Positions 9,418-18,763 of a DNA stretch of 42,517 nucleotides are shown here, one piece after another. This stretch comes from Mageeibacillus sp. UBA6980 (lineage in GTDB: Bacteria > Bacillota > Clostridia > Saccharofermentanales > Saccharofermentanaceae). Where the stretch lies: contig DJYK01000007.1 of NCBI GenBank assembly GCA_002450095.1, forward strand, positions 1 to 42,517, read 5' to 3'. The position numbers were made by a program, and so were the translations under genes. How positions within the stretch are numbered: the first letter of the stretch is position 1; each line of letters starts with the position of its first letter. The notes below the pieces were generated by a model. That model searched no databases. It saw only the letters and a program-made list of their open reading frames with translations, and had not been told where the DNA came from.

Positions 9418-10896
9418 TTAGATCCCTTCTGCCGTCTGCTTCTCATAAGCCTTATCCGAAGTAAGAGCCTGATAAGCAGCCGTAAATCCGAGGATAGTCT
9501 CCTCGTCAAAGTGTCTTCCTATTATCTGCATCCCGACGGGAAGTCCGTCAGAAGTGAAACCGCAGGGAACGGATATCGCGGGAACGCCCACGATATTGAT
9601 AAGTACCGTGCAGATATCGCCGAGATACATCTTGAGAGGATCCGAGAGGCTCTCCCCGGCCTTGAGAGCAGGAGTGGGAGCAACAGGTCCTATTACGACA
9701 TCGTATTTCTCAAAAGCCTCATCGAAAGCCTTCTTGATGAGAGCTTTCGCCTGGAGCGCCTTGTTGTAGTAAGCATCGTAGTATCCGGAGGACAGAACAA
9801 AGTTTCCGAGCATGATCCTTCTTTTTACCTCGAGACCAAAACCCTCGCTCCTGGACTTAATATAAAGATCCATGAGATCTTCCGCATCCTCCGGAGCATA
9901 GCCGTACTTGATGCCGTCATATCTTGACAGATTCGAGCACGCCTCTGCGCAGCAGATTATGTAGTAAGTCGGGATCGCATAATCCATAATGGGCATCGGG
10001 AATGTCTCTACCGCAGCGCCTTGGGATTCGAAGAGCTTTACCGCTTCCATGACGCGGGCTCTGACATCCTCGTCCATACCATCCGCAAAATACTGCTCGG
10101 GAAGGCCGATCTTCTTGCCCTTAAGATCGTAGTTTCTTATCTTATCGAGATCCGCCTTCGAAGATTCGGAAGAAGACTGATCCTTGGGATCACCGCCGCT
10201 TATAACGTTAAGCATATAGGCGATATCAAGAGCGTCTCTTCCCATAGGACCTATCTGATCGAGAGAAGATCCGAATGCCACGAGGCCGTATCTGCTGACC
10301 TTGCCGTATGTAGGCTTAAGACCCGTTATACCGCAGAATGAAGCAGGCTGTCTTATGGATCCGCCCGTATCCGAACCGAGGGCAATAGGTGCAAGCCTTG
10401 CCGCTACGGCAGCAGCAGATCCGCCCGAAGAACCGCCGGGGACTCTGTTATCTCCCCAAGGGTTAACGGTGGGACCGAAGAAACTCGTCTCCGTCGTCGA
10501 ACCCATGGCGAATTCATCCATATTCGTCTTGCCGAGGATGACCATGCCCTCTTCCTTGATCTTCCTTACGGCCGTAGCATCGTAAGGCGGAACAAAATTA
10601 CCGAGCATCTTCGAACCGCATGTCGTAAGAAGCCCGTCGGTACACATATTATCCTTGACGGCAACCGGAACGCCTGCGAAAGCACCGGTAAGCTCGCCGT
10701 TCATGATCTTCTGATCGATCTGTCTTGCCTCGGAAACAGCCTCTTCTCTTACCGTAATGTAGGAATTGAGCCTGCCGTCGAGTCTTTTAATGGCATCGAG
10801 GTACGCTTTAACCGCTTCCTCGGATGTCGTCTTCTTTTCCTTGATCGCTTTACCGAGTTCGAGTGCGGAAAGCTTTAAGATCTCATTTGAATCCAT
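9418..10896 (-). CDS. gatA: Asp/Glu-tRNA(Asn/Gln) amidotransferase subunit A
   Basis: 492 residues, full length. The amidase signature is complete: catalytic Lys81 (VAVKDN), the GGSSGGSAAAVAA loop with cis-Ser156, and nucleophile Ser180 in SDTGGSIRQPASFCG. GatA releases ammonia from glutamine and passes it to GatB. The ribosome binding site GGGGAGG is well placed before ATG 10896. It lies 15 bp downstream of gatC and 11 bp upstream of gatB in one operon. The presence of GatCAB implies that the organism makes Gln-tRNA, and possibly Asn-tRNA, by the indirect route. Confidence 0.98.
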   Translation of the reverse strand: MDSNEILKLSALELGKAIKEKKTTSEEAVKAYLDAIKRLDGRLNSYITVREEAVSEARQIDQKIMNGELTGAFAGVPVAVKDNMCTDGLLTTCGSKMLGNFVPPYDATAVRKIKEEGMVILGKTNMDEFAMGSTTETSFFGPTVNPWGDNRVPGGSSGGSAAAVAARLAPIALGSDTGGSIRQPASFCGITGLKPTYGKVSRYGLVAFGSSLDQIGPMGRDALDIAYMLNVISGGDPKDQSSSESSKADLDKIRNYDLKGKKIGLPEQYFADGMDEDVRARVMEAVKLFESQGAAVETFPMPIMDYAIPTYYIICCAEACSNLSRYDGIKYGYAPEDAEDLMDLYIKSRSEGFGLEVKRRIMLGNFVLSSGYYDAYYNKALQAKALIKKAFDEAFEKYDVVIGPVAPTPALKAGESLSDPLKMYLGDICTVLINIVGVPAISVPCGFTSDGLPVGMQIIGRHFDEETILGFTAAYQALTSDKAYEKQTAEGI

Positions 10897-10911
10897 CTTC
10901 TGCCTCCCCGC

Positions 10912-11199
10912 TTAATCGAATGTTCTCGGAACGAGTATGGTATCCTCGTCCTTTGACGCCGCATTCGCGATTATCTTATCCTTCATATCCGCATTGGTTA
11001 CAATATCCTCACGGAATACATTTGTCTTTCCGAATATATGGCTCATGGGCTCGACGCCTGTGGTATCGAGTTCGTTAAGCTTATCGATATAACCCATGAT
11101 CGACCCTAAGTCTTTCATGGTCTTCTGTCTGTCCTCTTCCGAGAGACGTATACGACCGAGTTTCTGAAGATAATCGATCAGTTCCTCAGTTATCTGCAT
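10912..11199 (-). CDS. gatC: Asp/Glu-tRNA(Asn/Gln) amidotransferase subunit C
   Basis: 95 residues, the usual size of this small belt subunit that holds GatA and GatB together. The conserved pattern is visible: L..LGRIRLSEEDRQK near the start, a D.L.SIM.YIDKLNELDT segment, then GVEPMSHIF and a LREDIV-like FREDIV motif. The ATG at 11199 directly abuts the stop of the upstream lipoprotein gene (no intergenic base), and the GGAGGAAG ribosome binding site lies inside that gene, so the two are co-transcribed. Confidence 0.96.
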   Translation of the reverse strand: MQITEELIDYLQKLGRIRLSEEDRQKTMKDLGSIMGYIDKLNELDTTGVEPMSHIFGKTNVFREDIVTNADMKDKIIANAASKDEDTILVPRTFD

Positions 11200-12570
11200 T
11201 TACTCTTCCTCCGTTTCTGAAGGTTTGTCGGCTTTATCGCCGGAAGTCTTTTTATTCTTTGTAAGATGATTGATACCGACTGCGGCAAGCCCTAATATGG
11301 CAACAGCGCCTACGACCGAGAGCACGATCAGAAGGATATCCATTCCCTTGTTACCGGTCAGCGAACCTATAGGCGAAGATGATTCGACGGAAGCTGCCGA
11401 AGGATCCGTGATCTGCGGAAGCTGTGAGTCATCTGCCGCCACCGTAGGTGCCGGCTCATAAGGAGTGTCGGTATAGAATTCATATTCGTTATTATCTATG
11501 GCCTCGCTTACGCTCTCGCTTAAAGCCTGAACTGCGATCTGATCCTTTGTGCTCTGATCGACCTCCGTCGTGCCGAGATATGCCACGATAAAGTATCCGA
11601 AGTTCTCCGAATAGATAAGATCGAGATCACCCTCTTCTCTGGACTCATCCCAAGCCCAGTCCGTAAACGTCTGATCAATGGAACCATCGTTCTTGACGCC
11701 GATCTCGCCATAATCTGCTACCTCACCGTTACTGAAAGCGATCGCTCCGTCGACGGTGAAGATATCAACGTCTCCGCCTGCGCTCTCGAACATCTCGTTC
11801 GCAGCCGCTTCCATCTCGGCTCTCTGCTCGTCCGTACTTCCGGGCTCGACCTGGAACAGAGCATATCTTACATTCGGGACCGTGATGTCGGCAGGATCAA
11901 AATCGTAGCTGTCAATAAAATCCTGAGTGTACTGATCCGCAAGATAGTAATTACAGATCGTCTGTCTTAATGACTCGGCCGTCGTTCCTTCGCCGTAGTA
12001 CAGGCAAAGGTACTCATCGAGTGTCAAGCCTGCAGGAGCAGCGCTGTTTGTCTCGATATTGGCGATCATCTCATCGATCTGGGCCGAAGTCTCGGGATCG
12101 AGCGTGATTCCTTCATCGGCAGCTTTCTTATTGATGATGAGAGCGCTCTCGAGCATCTGCTCGGAATATGCCACGAAGAAATCCCCGTAAGTGGAATATT
12201 GGCTCATTTCCTCGCTCATACCGGTCGTATCGATCGCGGCAGAGAGGTCCACAAATCCCTCGGAAGTAGCGGGATAGTAATAACCTGCATACTTAGTAAG
12301 TTCGGAATACGTATCTATAAAATAGAAATTCGATTCGGTCATCGGTACGGGCTGACCTTCAAAATAGTACTGATGATTAAGATACTGAGGGAACTGGCTT
12401 CCGTAGACATCTTCGAGCGTCATGTTCGACAGATCTGTCGTCGGCATTGTCACGTCGGACGATGAAGGATCGACAGAAGTCTCTGTTGCTACTCCGGTAT
12501 TAGCCGTACAGGCCGTCAGCATCATCGACAGGATCAATGCGCCGGCAAAGGTTCTAACTTTATTATTCAT
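11200..12570 (-). CDS. Lipoprotein with SurA/PrsA-like foldase region and C-terminal membrane helix
   Basis: 456 residues. A signal peptide ends in the lipobox LTAC (Cys21), so the mature N-terminus should be lipid-anchored. The middle (about 60-390) is acidic and shares features with PrsA/SurA proteins: helical EAxxxGITLDPETSAQIDEMI, YLADQYTQDFIDSYDFDPADI, then a parvulin-like stretch with VADYGEIGVKNDGSIDQTF and a later YFIVAYLG strand. Unusually, a Ser/Pro-rich linker leads to a second membrane helix (about 409-433) and a short charged tail. The likely role is folding or quality control of exported proteins. It is the first gene of the unit lipoprotein-gatC-gatA-gatB-CorC and carries its own promoter. 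Isomerase activity is inferred, not seen. Confidence 0.7.
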   Translation of the reverse strand: MNNKVRTFAGALILSMMLTACTANTGVATETSVDPSSSDVTMPTTDLSNMTLEDVYGSQFPQYLNHQYYFEGQPVPMTESNFYFIDTYSELTKYAGYYYPATSEGFVDLSAAIDTTGMSEEMSQYSTYGDFFVAYSEQMLESALIINKKAADEGITLDPETSAQIDEMIANIETNSAAPAGLTLDEYLCLYYGEGTTAESLRQTICNYYLADQYTQDFIDSYDFDPADITVPNVRYALFQVEPGSTDEQRAEMEAAANEMFESAGGDVDIFTVDGAIAFSNGEVADYGEIGVKNDGSIDQTFTDWAWDESREEGDLDLIYSENFGYFIVAYLGTTEVDQSTKDQIAVQALSESVSEAIDNNEYEFYTDTPYEPAPTVAADDSQLPQITDPSAASVESSSPIGSLTGNKGMDILLIVLSVVGAVAILGLAAVGINHLTKNKKTSGDKADKPSETEEE

Positions 12571-12596
12571 ATTAACTACACTCCATTCAAATCGCT

Positions 12597-12625
12597 ATTA
12601 TATCTTATATTAACGAGATTGTCAG
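12597..12625 (-). promoter_or_regulatory. Sigma-A promoter of the lipoprotein-gatCAB operon
   Basis: Minus-strand -35 CTGACA (12620-12625), 17-base spacer and perfect -10 TATAAT (12597-12602). The -35 lies inside the last codons of the GT-C-like gene, so the gat operon can be transcribed independently of the glycan locus. Confidence 0.78.
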
Positions 12626-14401
12626 CGAATCCGTATCTACGGGCTTATCATTATGGATCGCATAGACCTCCATGCGTCCCATAGGCACGCTTACGGTCTG
12701 CCGTTGTCCCGTATCGGGATCGACATATGACAGCTCATAGATCCCGGGCCTTGTCGATACTATGACAAGGTCGCCTCCGGATACCCATTGAGACGCCGGG
12801 TCCTGCGGATTCATTATGCTCGTATACCAAGCGGCATCACAGTTAACGTCATAGAAGAACTCTCCCGAGAAGTCATAAAAGCCCGACTCACGACGGAAAA
12901 ACCTCAGATCATTCGTCAGGGTAACGTCCCTGTCCATCTCAAAATCCGCGTACCCGTCATCAAAACCCATATCGAAGTGGAGCCCCGAGAATCCCGGCAT
13001 ATATATCTGTATCGCAGCATAATTCTCGGCATAATCGGAAGAAAAGAAAGAATAGAAGGCTTGTCCTCTGTATGACATCTGCTGACCTGTTACTGCATCG
13101 CGGGCTCTGAAGATCATATTGATATTCATCGTTATCTCGGCGCACGCGAGAAACAGAAACGCCAGAGTCAGCGAGGAGGCCGTAAACACGGCTCTTCTTC
13201 TGTATGCAAAGCAATTGATCACTATGGATATGAGGCAAGAGAAAAACAGAGCCCAGCCGAAGTAGCACATCGAGGACGTAAGATATCCTGCTGCGTGAAG
13301 ATCCCTGACCCACATCTGATAGTTCGCGGTCATGGCATGCGGCACCGTAAAGAATACTGCATAAAGAAGGCCGCTGACTCCAAGGATAAGTAAAGACAGA
13401 TCTATACTCTTGACGTTTTCTTTTATCCGGTCGGAATTCTTAACGGCAAGGCAGGAGAAGAACGCTCCGAGCGCCGAGCCGAAGGCAAACACAGGCAGGA
13501 ATCTGCCATGGAACAAAGTCGTAAAACTCGATATGATATCGACATTATCTATATTGGATAAAGGCAAAAGCGAGACGGAGAAAACGCTCCACGTATTTGC
13601 AAAATCATAAAAATCCCCGTATTCATCAACGGCGGTTACCGTCGTTGTATCAACGACCGGGTGGATCTTAAGAAGTTCGAGGATCACAAAGAAGACCACG
13701 GCGACTGTCGCATGCGGAAGAAGTCTTGCCACAAACCTTTTGATGCCCGAAGTTATGCTCTGTTGCTCCTTCAGCACATAGTACAGGGAGATAAGCGCAT
13801 ATATAAGGCAAGCCGTTATGAAAGGCTCATACACGGTCATCGATTCGTAGTAGCAGATCACGCTTCCGATAAGATACTTTAAGCTTCCCTTCGTACCGAT
13901 CCTCATAAGCCATCCGTCGTAAAGGTAAAGCCCTAAGACCATTATGAACATACCGTACATAAAGTCGAACGGATAGCAGTCGATAAGATTGTGATTTGTA
14001 TCTATCTGAAGAAACGTCGTAAAGAATATGGCGAACATCACGCCGTAAACCGGGTGCGTCTTACGGGCCGTCACCCATGCGATAAGTCCGACGGTAAGCC
14101 AGATGGGGATCTGCTGTAAAAGCCAGATCGCCGTATAATTCCCGGTGCTTAAGATAAAGTACCTTAAACAGAATACAAGAGCGGAGATGAATCCGACTCT
14201 TCCCCTCGCGAGGTTAAACTCGAGATTGTGGCTGTACCACTCCGGGAAGGTGTGCATCCTCGCGAATACAAAGTCGGCAAAGGAATCATGACAGCCCAAC
14301 ACCGTATCCTTCAGAAAATAACAGACTATAAGGATAAGTACGAGCGCGAAGAACGCGGCTGCGGCGGTATATGTCTTTTCCTTACTGATCTTCGTTCTCA
14401 A
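12605..14401 (-). CDS. Polytopic membrane protein, possible GT-C type glycosyltransferase
   Basis: 598 residues with about ten hydrophobic helices in residues 12-430 and a soluble C-terminal part (about 430-598) predicted to be outside. Just after the first helix comes a loop with GCHDSFADF (Asp39, Asp43). An acidic pair in the first extracellular loop is typical of GT-C enzymes that use polyprenyl-phosphate sugars, but I do not recognise a named family. The start is TTG at 14401, supported by a GAGGAG site 10 bases upstream; it overlaps the glycosyltransferase gene before it by 20 bases. Being last in the locus after GtrA and a GtrB-like enzyme, it is a good candidate for the third component (GtrC-like) that moves the sugar from the lipid carrier to a surface polymer. 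Confidence 0.55.
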   Translation of the reverse strand: MRTKISKEKTYTAAAAFFALVLILIVCYFLKDTVLGCHDSFADFVFARMHTFPEWYSHNLEFNLARGRVGFISALVFCLRYFILSTGNYTAIWLLQQIPIWLTVGLIAWVTARKTHPVYGVMFAIFFTTFLQIDTNHNLIDCYPFDFMYGMFIMVLGLYLYDGWLMRIGTKGSLKYLIGSVICYYESMTVYEPFITACLIYALISLYYVLKEQQSITSGIKRFVARLLPHATVAVVFFVILELLKIHPVVDTTTVTAVDEYGDFYDFANTWSVFSVSLLPLSNIDNVDIISSFTTLFHGRFLPVFAFGSALGAFFSCLAVKNSDRIKENVKSIDLSLLILGVSGLLYAVFFTVPHAMTANYQMWVRDLHAAGYLTSSMCYFGWALFFSCLISIVINCFAYRRRAVFTASSLTLAFLFLACAEITMNINMIFRARDAVTGQQMSYRGQAFYSFFSSDYAENYAAIQIYMPGFSGLHFDMGFDDGYADFEMDRDVTLTNDLRFFRRESGFYDFSGEFFYDVNCDAAWYTSIMNPQDPASQWVSGGDLVIVSTRPGIYELSYVDPDTGQRQTVSVPMGRMEVYAIHNDKPVDTDSLTISLI

Positions 14402-15329
14402 AGTTTATTCTCTCCTCTTCTATAACAAGAGGTCTGTTCATTATGCGTTCGTTGATGTTAAGGATGTATTCTCCGAGGAACCCTATGAAGAATATCTGGA
14501 TCGAACCCAATATAAACATACCGATGGTAACCGGAGCAACACCTGCAGGGAAATCATACCAGTATATAAGCTTAAGGATGAGGTAGACCAGAGCGACGAT
14601 CAGGCTTATCACCGCGAGGATCCCGCCTCCGATAGTCGCGAGCCTCAATCCGACCTTCGTGTATGAAGTGATGGACAGCATGGCGGTATCGTAGAGAGTG
14701 TAGAAATTGTTATGCGTCTTTCCCGCTCTTCTTTGAGGCTGCTCGAAAGGGATCTCCTTGATCTTAAATCCCAATTCCCCGACTATCCCTCTGAGGAACG
14801 GCTTCGGATCTTTAAGGTCTCTCATGACATCAACGAAGCTCTTGTCGTAAAGTCCCGCTCCCGTAAAGTGCTCGATCTGTTCAACATCAGAGAACTTCTT
14901 GATGAGCTTATAGTAAACGCTTCTGAGAAAATAGACGAAGCCGTTCTCTTTGGACGATGTCTTTACACCGACGACTATCTTATACCCCTTCTCCCACTCG
15001 TGAACGTACTTCGGTATCATCTCCACCGGATCCTGGAAGTCGCAAGCCATGGAGATCGTGCAGTCTCCCGTAGTCTGAAGGATACCGTAGTACGGAGAAT
15101 TATTCTGACCGAAGTTCCTGGCATTGAATATAGCCTTGATCTTCTTATTGCTCTCACATATCTGACGGAGTTTGGGTCTTGTAAGATCCCTCGAATCGTT
15201 ATCGATGAAGACTATCTCGTAATCGTATTCGGGAAGGTCTTCCCCGAACATCTTGACCAGAGCCTCGGACATGGGTCCGACATTCTCTTCCTCGTTATAG
15301 CATGGGATCAGTATGCTTATCTTCTTCAT
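14382..15329 (-). CDS. GtrB/DPM1-like family 2 glycosyltransferase with two membrane helices
   Basis: 315 residues from ATG 15329, which overlaps the preceding stop codon as ATGA and has a GGAG site; an in-frame upstream extension has no support. The GT-A domain (about 1-225) starts SILIPCYNEEENV and carries the DxxD-type motif CDFQDP (Asp97-Asp100), where relatives have DLQDP. Two membrane helices follow (about 233-258 and 270-292). This is the architecture of enzymes that load glucose or another sugar onto undecaprenyl phosphate (GtrB, ArnC, DPM1). Together with gtrA in the same operon it suggests a flippase-linked side-chain glycosylation system. The sugar cannot be told from sequence. Confidence 0.88.
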   Translation of the reverse strand: MKKISILIPCYNEEENVGPMSEALVKMFGEDLPEYDYEIVFIDNDSRDLTRPKLRQICESNKKIKAIFNARNFGQNNSPYYGILQTTGDCTISMACDFQDPVEMIPKYVHEWEKGYKIVVGVKTSSKENGFVYFLRSVYYKLIKKFSDVEQIEHFTGAGLYDKSFVDVMRDLKDPKPFLRGIVGELGFKIKEIPFEQPQRRAGKTHNNFYTLYDTAMLSITSYTKVGLRLATIGGGILAVISLIVALVYLILKLIYWYDFPAGVAPVTIGMFILGSIQIFFIGFLGEYILNINERIMNRPLVIEEERINFENEDQ

Positions 15330-16267
15330 ACGGAGAACTCCTCTCTGAACCACTCGACCGTTTCCTCTATTCCCTTCTCGAATGTATATTCCGGTACAAA
15401 GCCCGTGTCTTCGACAAGTGAAGACGTGTCGGCACAAAGGTACATTACCTGACCGGGATAGTAATCTATCTCACCAAATCCTATGGGAAGGGACGGATCT
15501 ATGGCATCCCTTATCGCTGTTATGTACTCCGACAAAGGTCTGACATTGCCGGAGCCTATGGAATAGACGGCTTTGTCACGGCCCTTGACCGCAGCGAGGT
15601 ACATCGCCCGCGCGGCATCCTTGCAGTAGATATAATCCCACATCTGTTCAGCCTTGGTATAAGAGGCTTTCTTACCCTCGATCATCATCCCGATGCCGCT
15701 CATTACCATAGTATGCGCTCCGTCGTAAGGACCGTATACGCTTAAGATCCTGCACCAGATATGCCTGATGTTAAGCCGGTTTGCTTCGAGCCTTGTCATC
15801 TGTCCGGCGCAGAGCTTGCCTATGCCGTAGCCGTTAACGGGGAAACAGGGAGTATCCGGCGCCACCTTAACGCCGTAATCGAGAGGACCGCATTCGGCCT
15901 GAGATCCCGCTCCGAGGAACACTTCACACTTCATCTTGGAAGCTGCCCTTACGGCTTCTATCGAATTCTCAATATTCTTCATCTGAAGATCGACATCATC
16001 TCTCGAACTTCCGTGAGTACCCTCCCACGAGAAGTGGAAGAACAGATCGGCGGAATCGATACCGGCTTCGTTCAGGATACCGGGCAGAGAACCTATGTCA
16101 TTAAGATCGAGTTCGACTACCGTTACCCTCTCGTCATCAGGGATATTCATGATCCTCGACGAACCGGGACGCGCTATCGCTATGACTTCATAACCTTCCT
16201 TAAGAAGCCGCTCCGTTAATGCCACGCCGAGCATTCCCGTCGCACCCGTTACTATAGCTCTGCTCAT
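15326..16267 (-). CDS. Extended SDR NAD(P)-dependent sugar epimerase/reductase
   Basis: 313 residues. The Rossmann motif TGATGMLG (Gly8, Gly11, Gly14) opens the protein and the catalytic Ser121, Tyr146 and Lys150 (YGIGK) are all present, so an active extended SDR is expected. By family and context it probably reduces or epimerises a CDP-linked keto-sugar: candidates are a CDP-abequose/paratose synthase-like reductase acting at C4, or a YerF-like reductase acting on a branched side chain. Start ATG 16267 overlaps the stop of the ThDP enzyme by four bases, and its stop overlaps the next start in the same way, so translation is coupled. The exact substrate is not visible. Confidence 0.85.
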   Translation of the reverse strand: MSRAIVTGATGMLGVALTERLLKEGYEVIAIARPGSSRIMNIPDDERVTVVELDLNDIGSLPGILNEAGIDSADLFFHFSWEGTHGSSRDDVDLQMKNIENSIEAVRAASKMKCEVFLGAGSQAECGPLDYGVKVAPDTPCFPVNGYGIGKLCAGQMTRLEANRLNIRHIWCRILSVYGPYDGAHTMVMSGIGMMIEGKKASYTKAEQMWDYIYCKDAARAMYLAAVKGRDKAVYSIGSGNVRPLSEYITAIRDAIDPSLPIGFGEIDYYPGQVMYLCADTSSLVEDTGFVPEYTFEKGIEETVEWFREEFSV

Positions 16268-18093
16268 ACATCAGCCTCTTTTCCCGTGACCGAAGCCTTA
16301 ACGGCCTCGAACTCTTCTCTGTCAAGGAACGGGAACATATCGTCTATCGGCGGAGACACGATCCTGCCGTCCGGAAGGACCTTGCTGCTTAACTTCGGTT
16401 CGAAGTTCTGCGTCTCATCAACGATGACCTCGCACAATACGGGATCGTCCCCCGTAAGTACTTCCCTGACCTTAGTCTCTATCTCATCCTTGCTTTCTAT
16501 CTTCACGTATCGCATTCCGTAAGCCGGAGCGATCTTCGACATATCGGGGAAAGACAGACCGTTGCCGTCGCATACGCCTACGAGCGGCGGATCGAACTTC
16601 GCACTTTGTGTCTGTCTTATGGAATGATATCCGTTGTTATTTATTATGAATATCTTGAGGTTCAGTCTGTTATAGATGACTGTCTGCATCTCCTGTATAT
16701 TCATCTGGAATGAACCGTCACCGTCTATGCAGATCGTCCTTTTGCCGTTCCTTGCGATCGCACAGCCTATCGCAGCGGGGAAACCGTATCCCATCGCGGC
16801 ACAGCCCGAATTCGTAAACAGCCTCGTATCCTTCTTAATGTGCATCCCCTGGAATGTAACTACGCAGGCAGATCCGTTTCCGCAGATGACCGCATCGTCA
16901 TCGGAAAGTAAAGATGAGAAGCGGTCGATGAACACATACGGATTAACGGGACTTGTCTTCTTCTCGTACTCAGGTATGCAGGCGGGATATTTTTTATCGA
17001 CGTTACGGCACCACATAAGCCAATCCTCATGAGACCTTCCGCCGTCAAATCCCGAAGCGATGATCGAATCGAGGACATCCGTTACGTCTGCATGCACCTT
17101 CATATCGATATCGATCGTAGGCTTATTGAGCTCGGCTTCATCGATATCGACCATTATCTTGTAAGCGTCAGGTGACCACTCCTTGAAGTTGTAGCTGATC
17201 TGACGGATATTGAGCCTGCAGCCCAATGAGATTATAAGATCGCTTTCCTGCATCACGAAGTTACCGCCTCTTGTTCCGACGGTTCCGGGACGCCCCGAAT
17301 AATAAGGATTATCGTCCGCTATAAGATCATGTGCGTTCCACGCGGTAACGACCGGGATCTTAAGCATATCGAGAACTCGAAGGAGCTTATCCTTAACACC
17401 CGCGAATCTTATGCCTTCACCTGCGATGATAACGGGACGCTTAGCCTCACGGATCTTCTCCAGGATCTTTTCCGTAAACGCCTCATCATAGACAGGTCTC
17501 TCGGACGAGATCAGAGCCTTCTCCTCATCACTTCCTTCGAAGCGGCGAAGATTTGTCTCATCCACGGGGGACGCCTGAACATCGAGAGGGATATCGAGCC
17601 ATACCGGGCCCTTGCGACCGTTGTTCGCAAGGAACCACGCTTTCTCGAGGTGATAGAGGATATCTTCGGGCTCAGTCACCATAACGGCATACTTTGTCAT
17701 ACAGCCGACCGCATCGACTATCGGGAACTCCTGATCTCCCAGCTGGCGGAGCTTCAACTCCGGAACTGACCATACGGTAGTCTCTCTTTTTACCTGACCG
17801 GAGACAACGAACATCGGGATTGAATCGAGATATCCTCCCATTACGCCCGTTATCGCATTTGTTCCGCCGGGACCGGAAGTTACGCATACGGCAGCGATCC
17901 TGCCCGTTAATCTCGCATATCCTTCCGCAGCGATCGAGCATGCCTGCTCGTGGTGGTTATATGTACACTTGAGTACGGAATGATGTCCGAACGCATCGTT
18001 AAGATGCATCGCTCCTCCGCCCGTTACGGTAAAGACATCCGTCACGCCCTTGTCGGCAAGAAAATCAGCTATTATCAAAGCTACTTTCTTCAT
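16264..18093 (-). CDS. Thiamine-diphosphate-dependent enzyme, acetolactate synthase-like (YerE-like candidate)
   Basis: 609 residues from ATG 18093, chosen because GGGAGG lies 9 bases before it; a longer in-frame start at 18141 would run back into the HAD gene. All three domains of the acetohydroxyacid synthase fold are present. The N-terminal PYR domain carries catalytic Glu49 (YNHHEQA) and GGGAMHLND; the middle domain holds GEGIRFAG and the PGTVGTRGGNFV segment; the C-terminal PP domain has the ThDP/Mg motif GDGS (458-461) and the Asn run at 485-487. Such enzymes decarboxylate pyruvate and pass the two-carbon unit to an acceptor. Beside rfbFGH the acceptor may be a CDP-keto-deoxysugar, as in YerE of yersiniose synthesis. 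A biosynthetic role in branched-chain amino acids is less likely given the setting. Confidence 0.85.
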   Translation of the reverse strand: MKKVALIIADFLADKGVTDVFTVTGGGAMHLNDAFGHHSVLKCTYNHHEQACSIAAEGYARLTGRIAAVCVTSGPGGTNAITGVMGGYLDSIPMFVVSGQVKRETTVWSVPELKLRQLGDQEFPIVDAVGCMTKYAVMVTEPEDILYHLEKAWFLANNGRKGPVWLDIPLDVQASPVDETNLRRFEGSDEEKALISSERPVYDEAFTEKILEKIREAKRPVIIAGEGIRFAGVKDKLLRVLDMLKIPVVTAWNAHDLIADDNPYYSGRPGTVGTRGGNFVMQESDLIISLGCRLNIRQISYNFKEWSPDAYKIMVDIDEAELNKPTIDIDMKVHADVTDVLDSIIASGFDGGRSHEDWLMWCRNVDKKYPACIPEYEKKTSPVNPYVFIDRFSSLLSDDDAVICGNGSACVVTFQGMHIKKDTRLFTNSGCAAMGYGFPAAIGCAIARNGKRTICIDGDGSFQMNIQEMQTVIYNRLNLKIFIINNNGYHSIRQTQSAKFDPPLVGVCDGNGLSFPDMSKIAPAYGMRYVKIESKDEIETKVREVLTGDDPVLCEVIVDETQNFEPKLSSKVLPDGRIVSPPIDDMFPFLDREEFEAVKASVTGKEADV

Positions 18094-18094
18094 A

Positions 18095-18763
18095 TTACTT
18101 TTCCTCCCAAAGCGATGCGATCTCCATCGGATGATCCGCATAGAAAACGTATTTATAATCGTTTATGTCCTCGCCTCCGAACTTGCCGAAGCCAAAGCCG
18201 AACGACACTCCCGCGAACGACGCCCCGGCAGCCTCCGCCCCCTTGGCATCATGCTTGGAATCACCTACCATCAGGACTTTGAAGTGGTCCTTGACCCCGA
18301 GTGAATCAATGCAAAGATTGATTATGTCGGACTTAAGGAGCTTCCCTTCGTAATCGGAACCGAAGATGTGTTCGGTATAGTCGTTGAAGTGCATCGCATA
18401 TAGAAGCTTCTCGGCATAATCCTGTTTCTTGTATGTGGCGATGCCTATCGGGATATTTCTTGTCTTAAGAAAGTCCAGAAGCTCGTATATACCGTCGTAG
18501 GGCCTTGCAAGCAGAAGATTTCTGTTGCTGTATATATCCCTGAAATGATCCGTAACTTCGCGAAGCTTATCGCCCGTGACACCGCATTTGCCCTCGAACG
18601 ACCACTCTATCGGCGGACCGATGAATCTTAAGATATCTTCGTCAGACGGCATCGGAAGATCGAAGTGTTCGATAGTCTCGCGGACGGACTTTACTATCCC
18701 TTCCGACGTGTCGAGCAAAGTGCCGTCGACATCAAATAAAACCGCTTCATACTTTATGCTCAT
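18095..18763 (-). CDS. HAD-superfamily phosphatase, phosphoglycolate phosphatase (Gph)-like
   Basis: 222 residues with all HAD motifs: DVDGT (nucleophile Asp11, Asp13), a Thr in IGIATYKK, a Lys in the KLLKSD region and the acidic GDSKHDAKGA motif. The cap between motif I and II is a four-helix type, as in Gph and beta-phosphoglucomutases. It should remove phosphate from a small phosphorylated compound. Placed between the aldolase-fusion gene (4-base overlap, ATGA) and the ThDP enzyme (1-base gap), it probably serves the same pathway, for example dephosphorylating an intermediate or a side product. Confidence 0.87.
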   Translation of the reverse strand: MSIKYEAVLFDVDGTLLDTSEGIVKSVRETIEHFDLPMPSDEDILRFIGPPIEWSFEGKCGVTGDKLREVTDHFRDIYSNRNLLLARPYDGIYELLDFLKTRNIPIGIATYKKQDYAEKLLYAMHFNDYTEHIFGSDYEGKLLKSDIINLCIDSLGVKDHFKVLMVGDSKHDAKGAEAAGASFAGVSFGFGFGKFGGEDINDYKYVFYADHPMEIASLWEEK

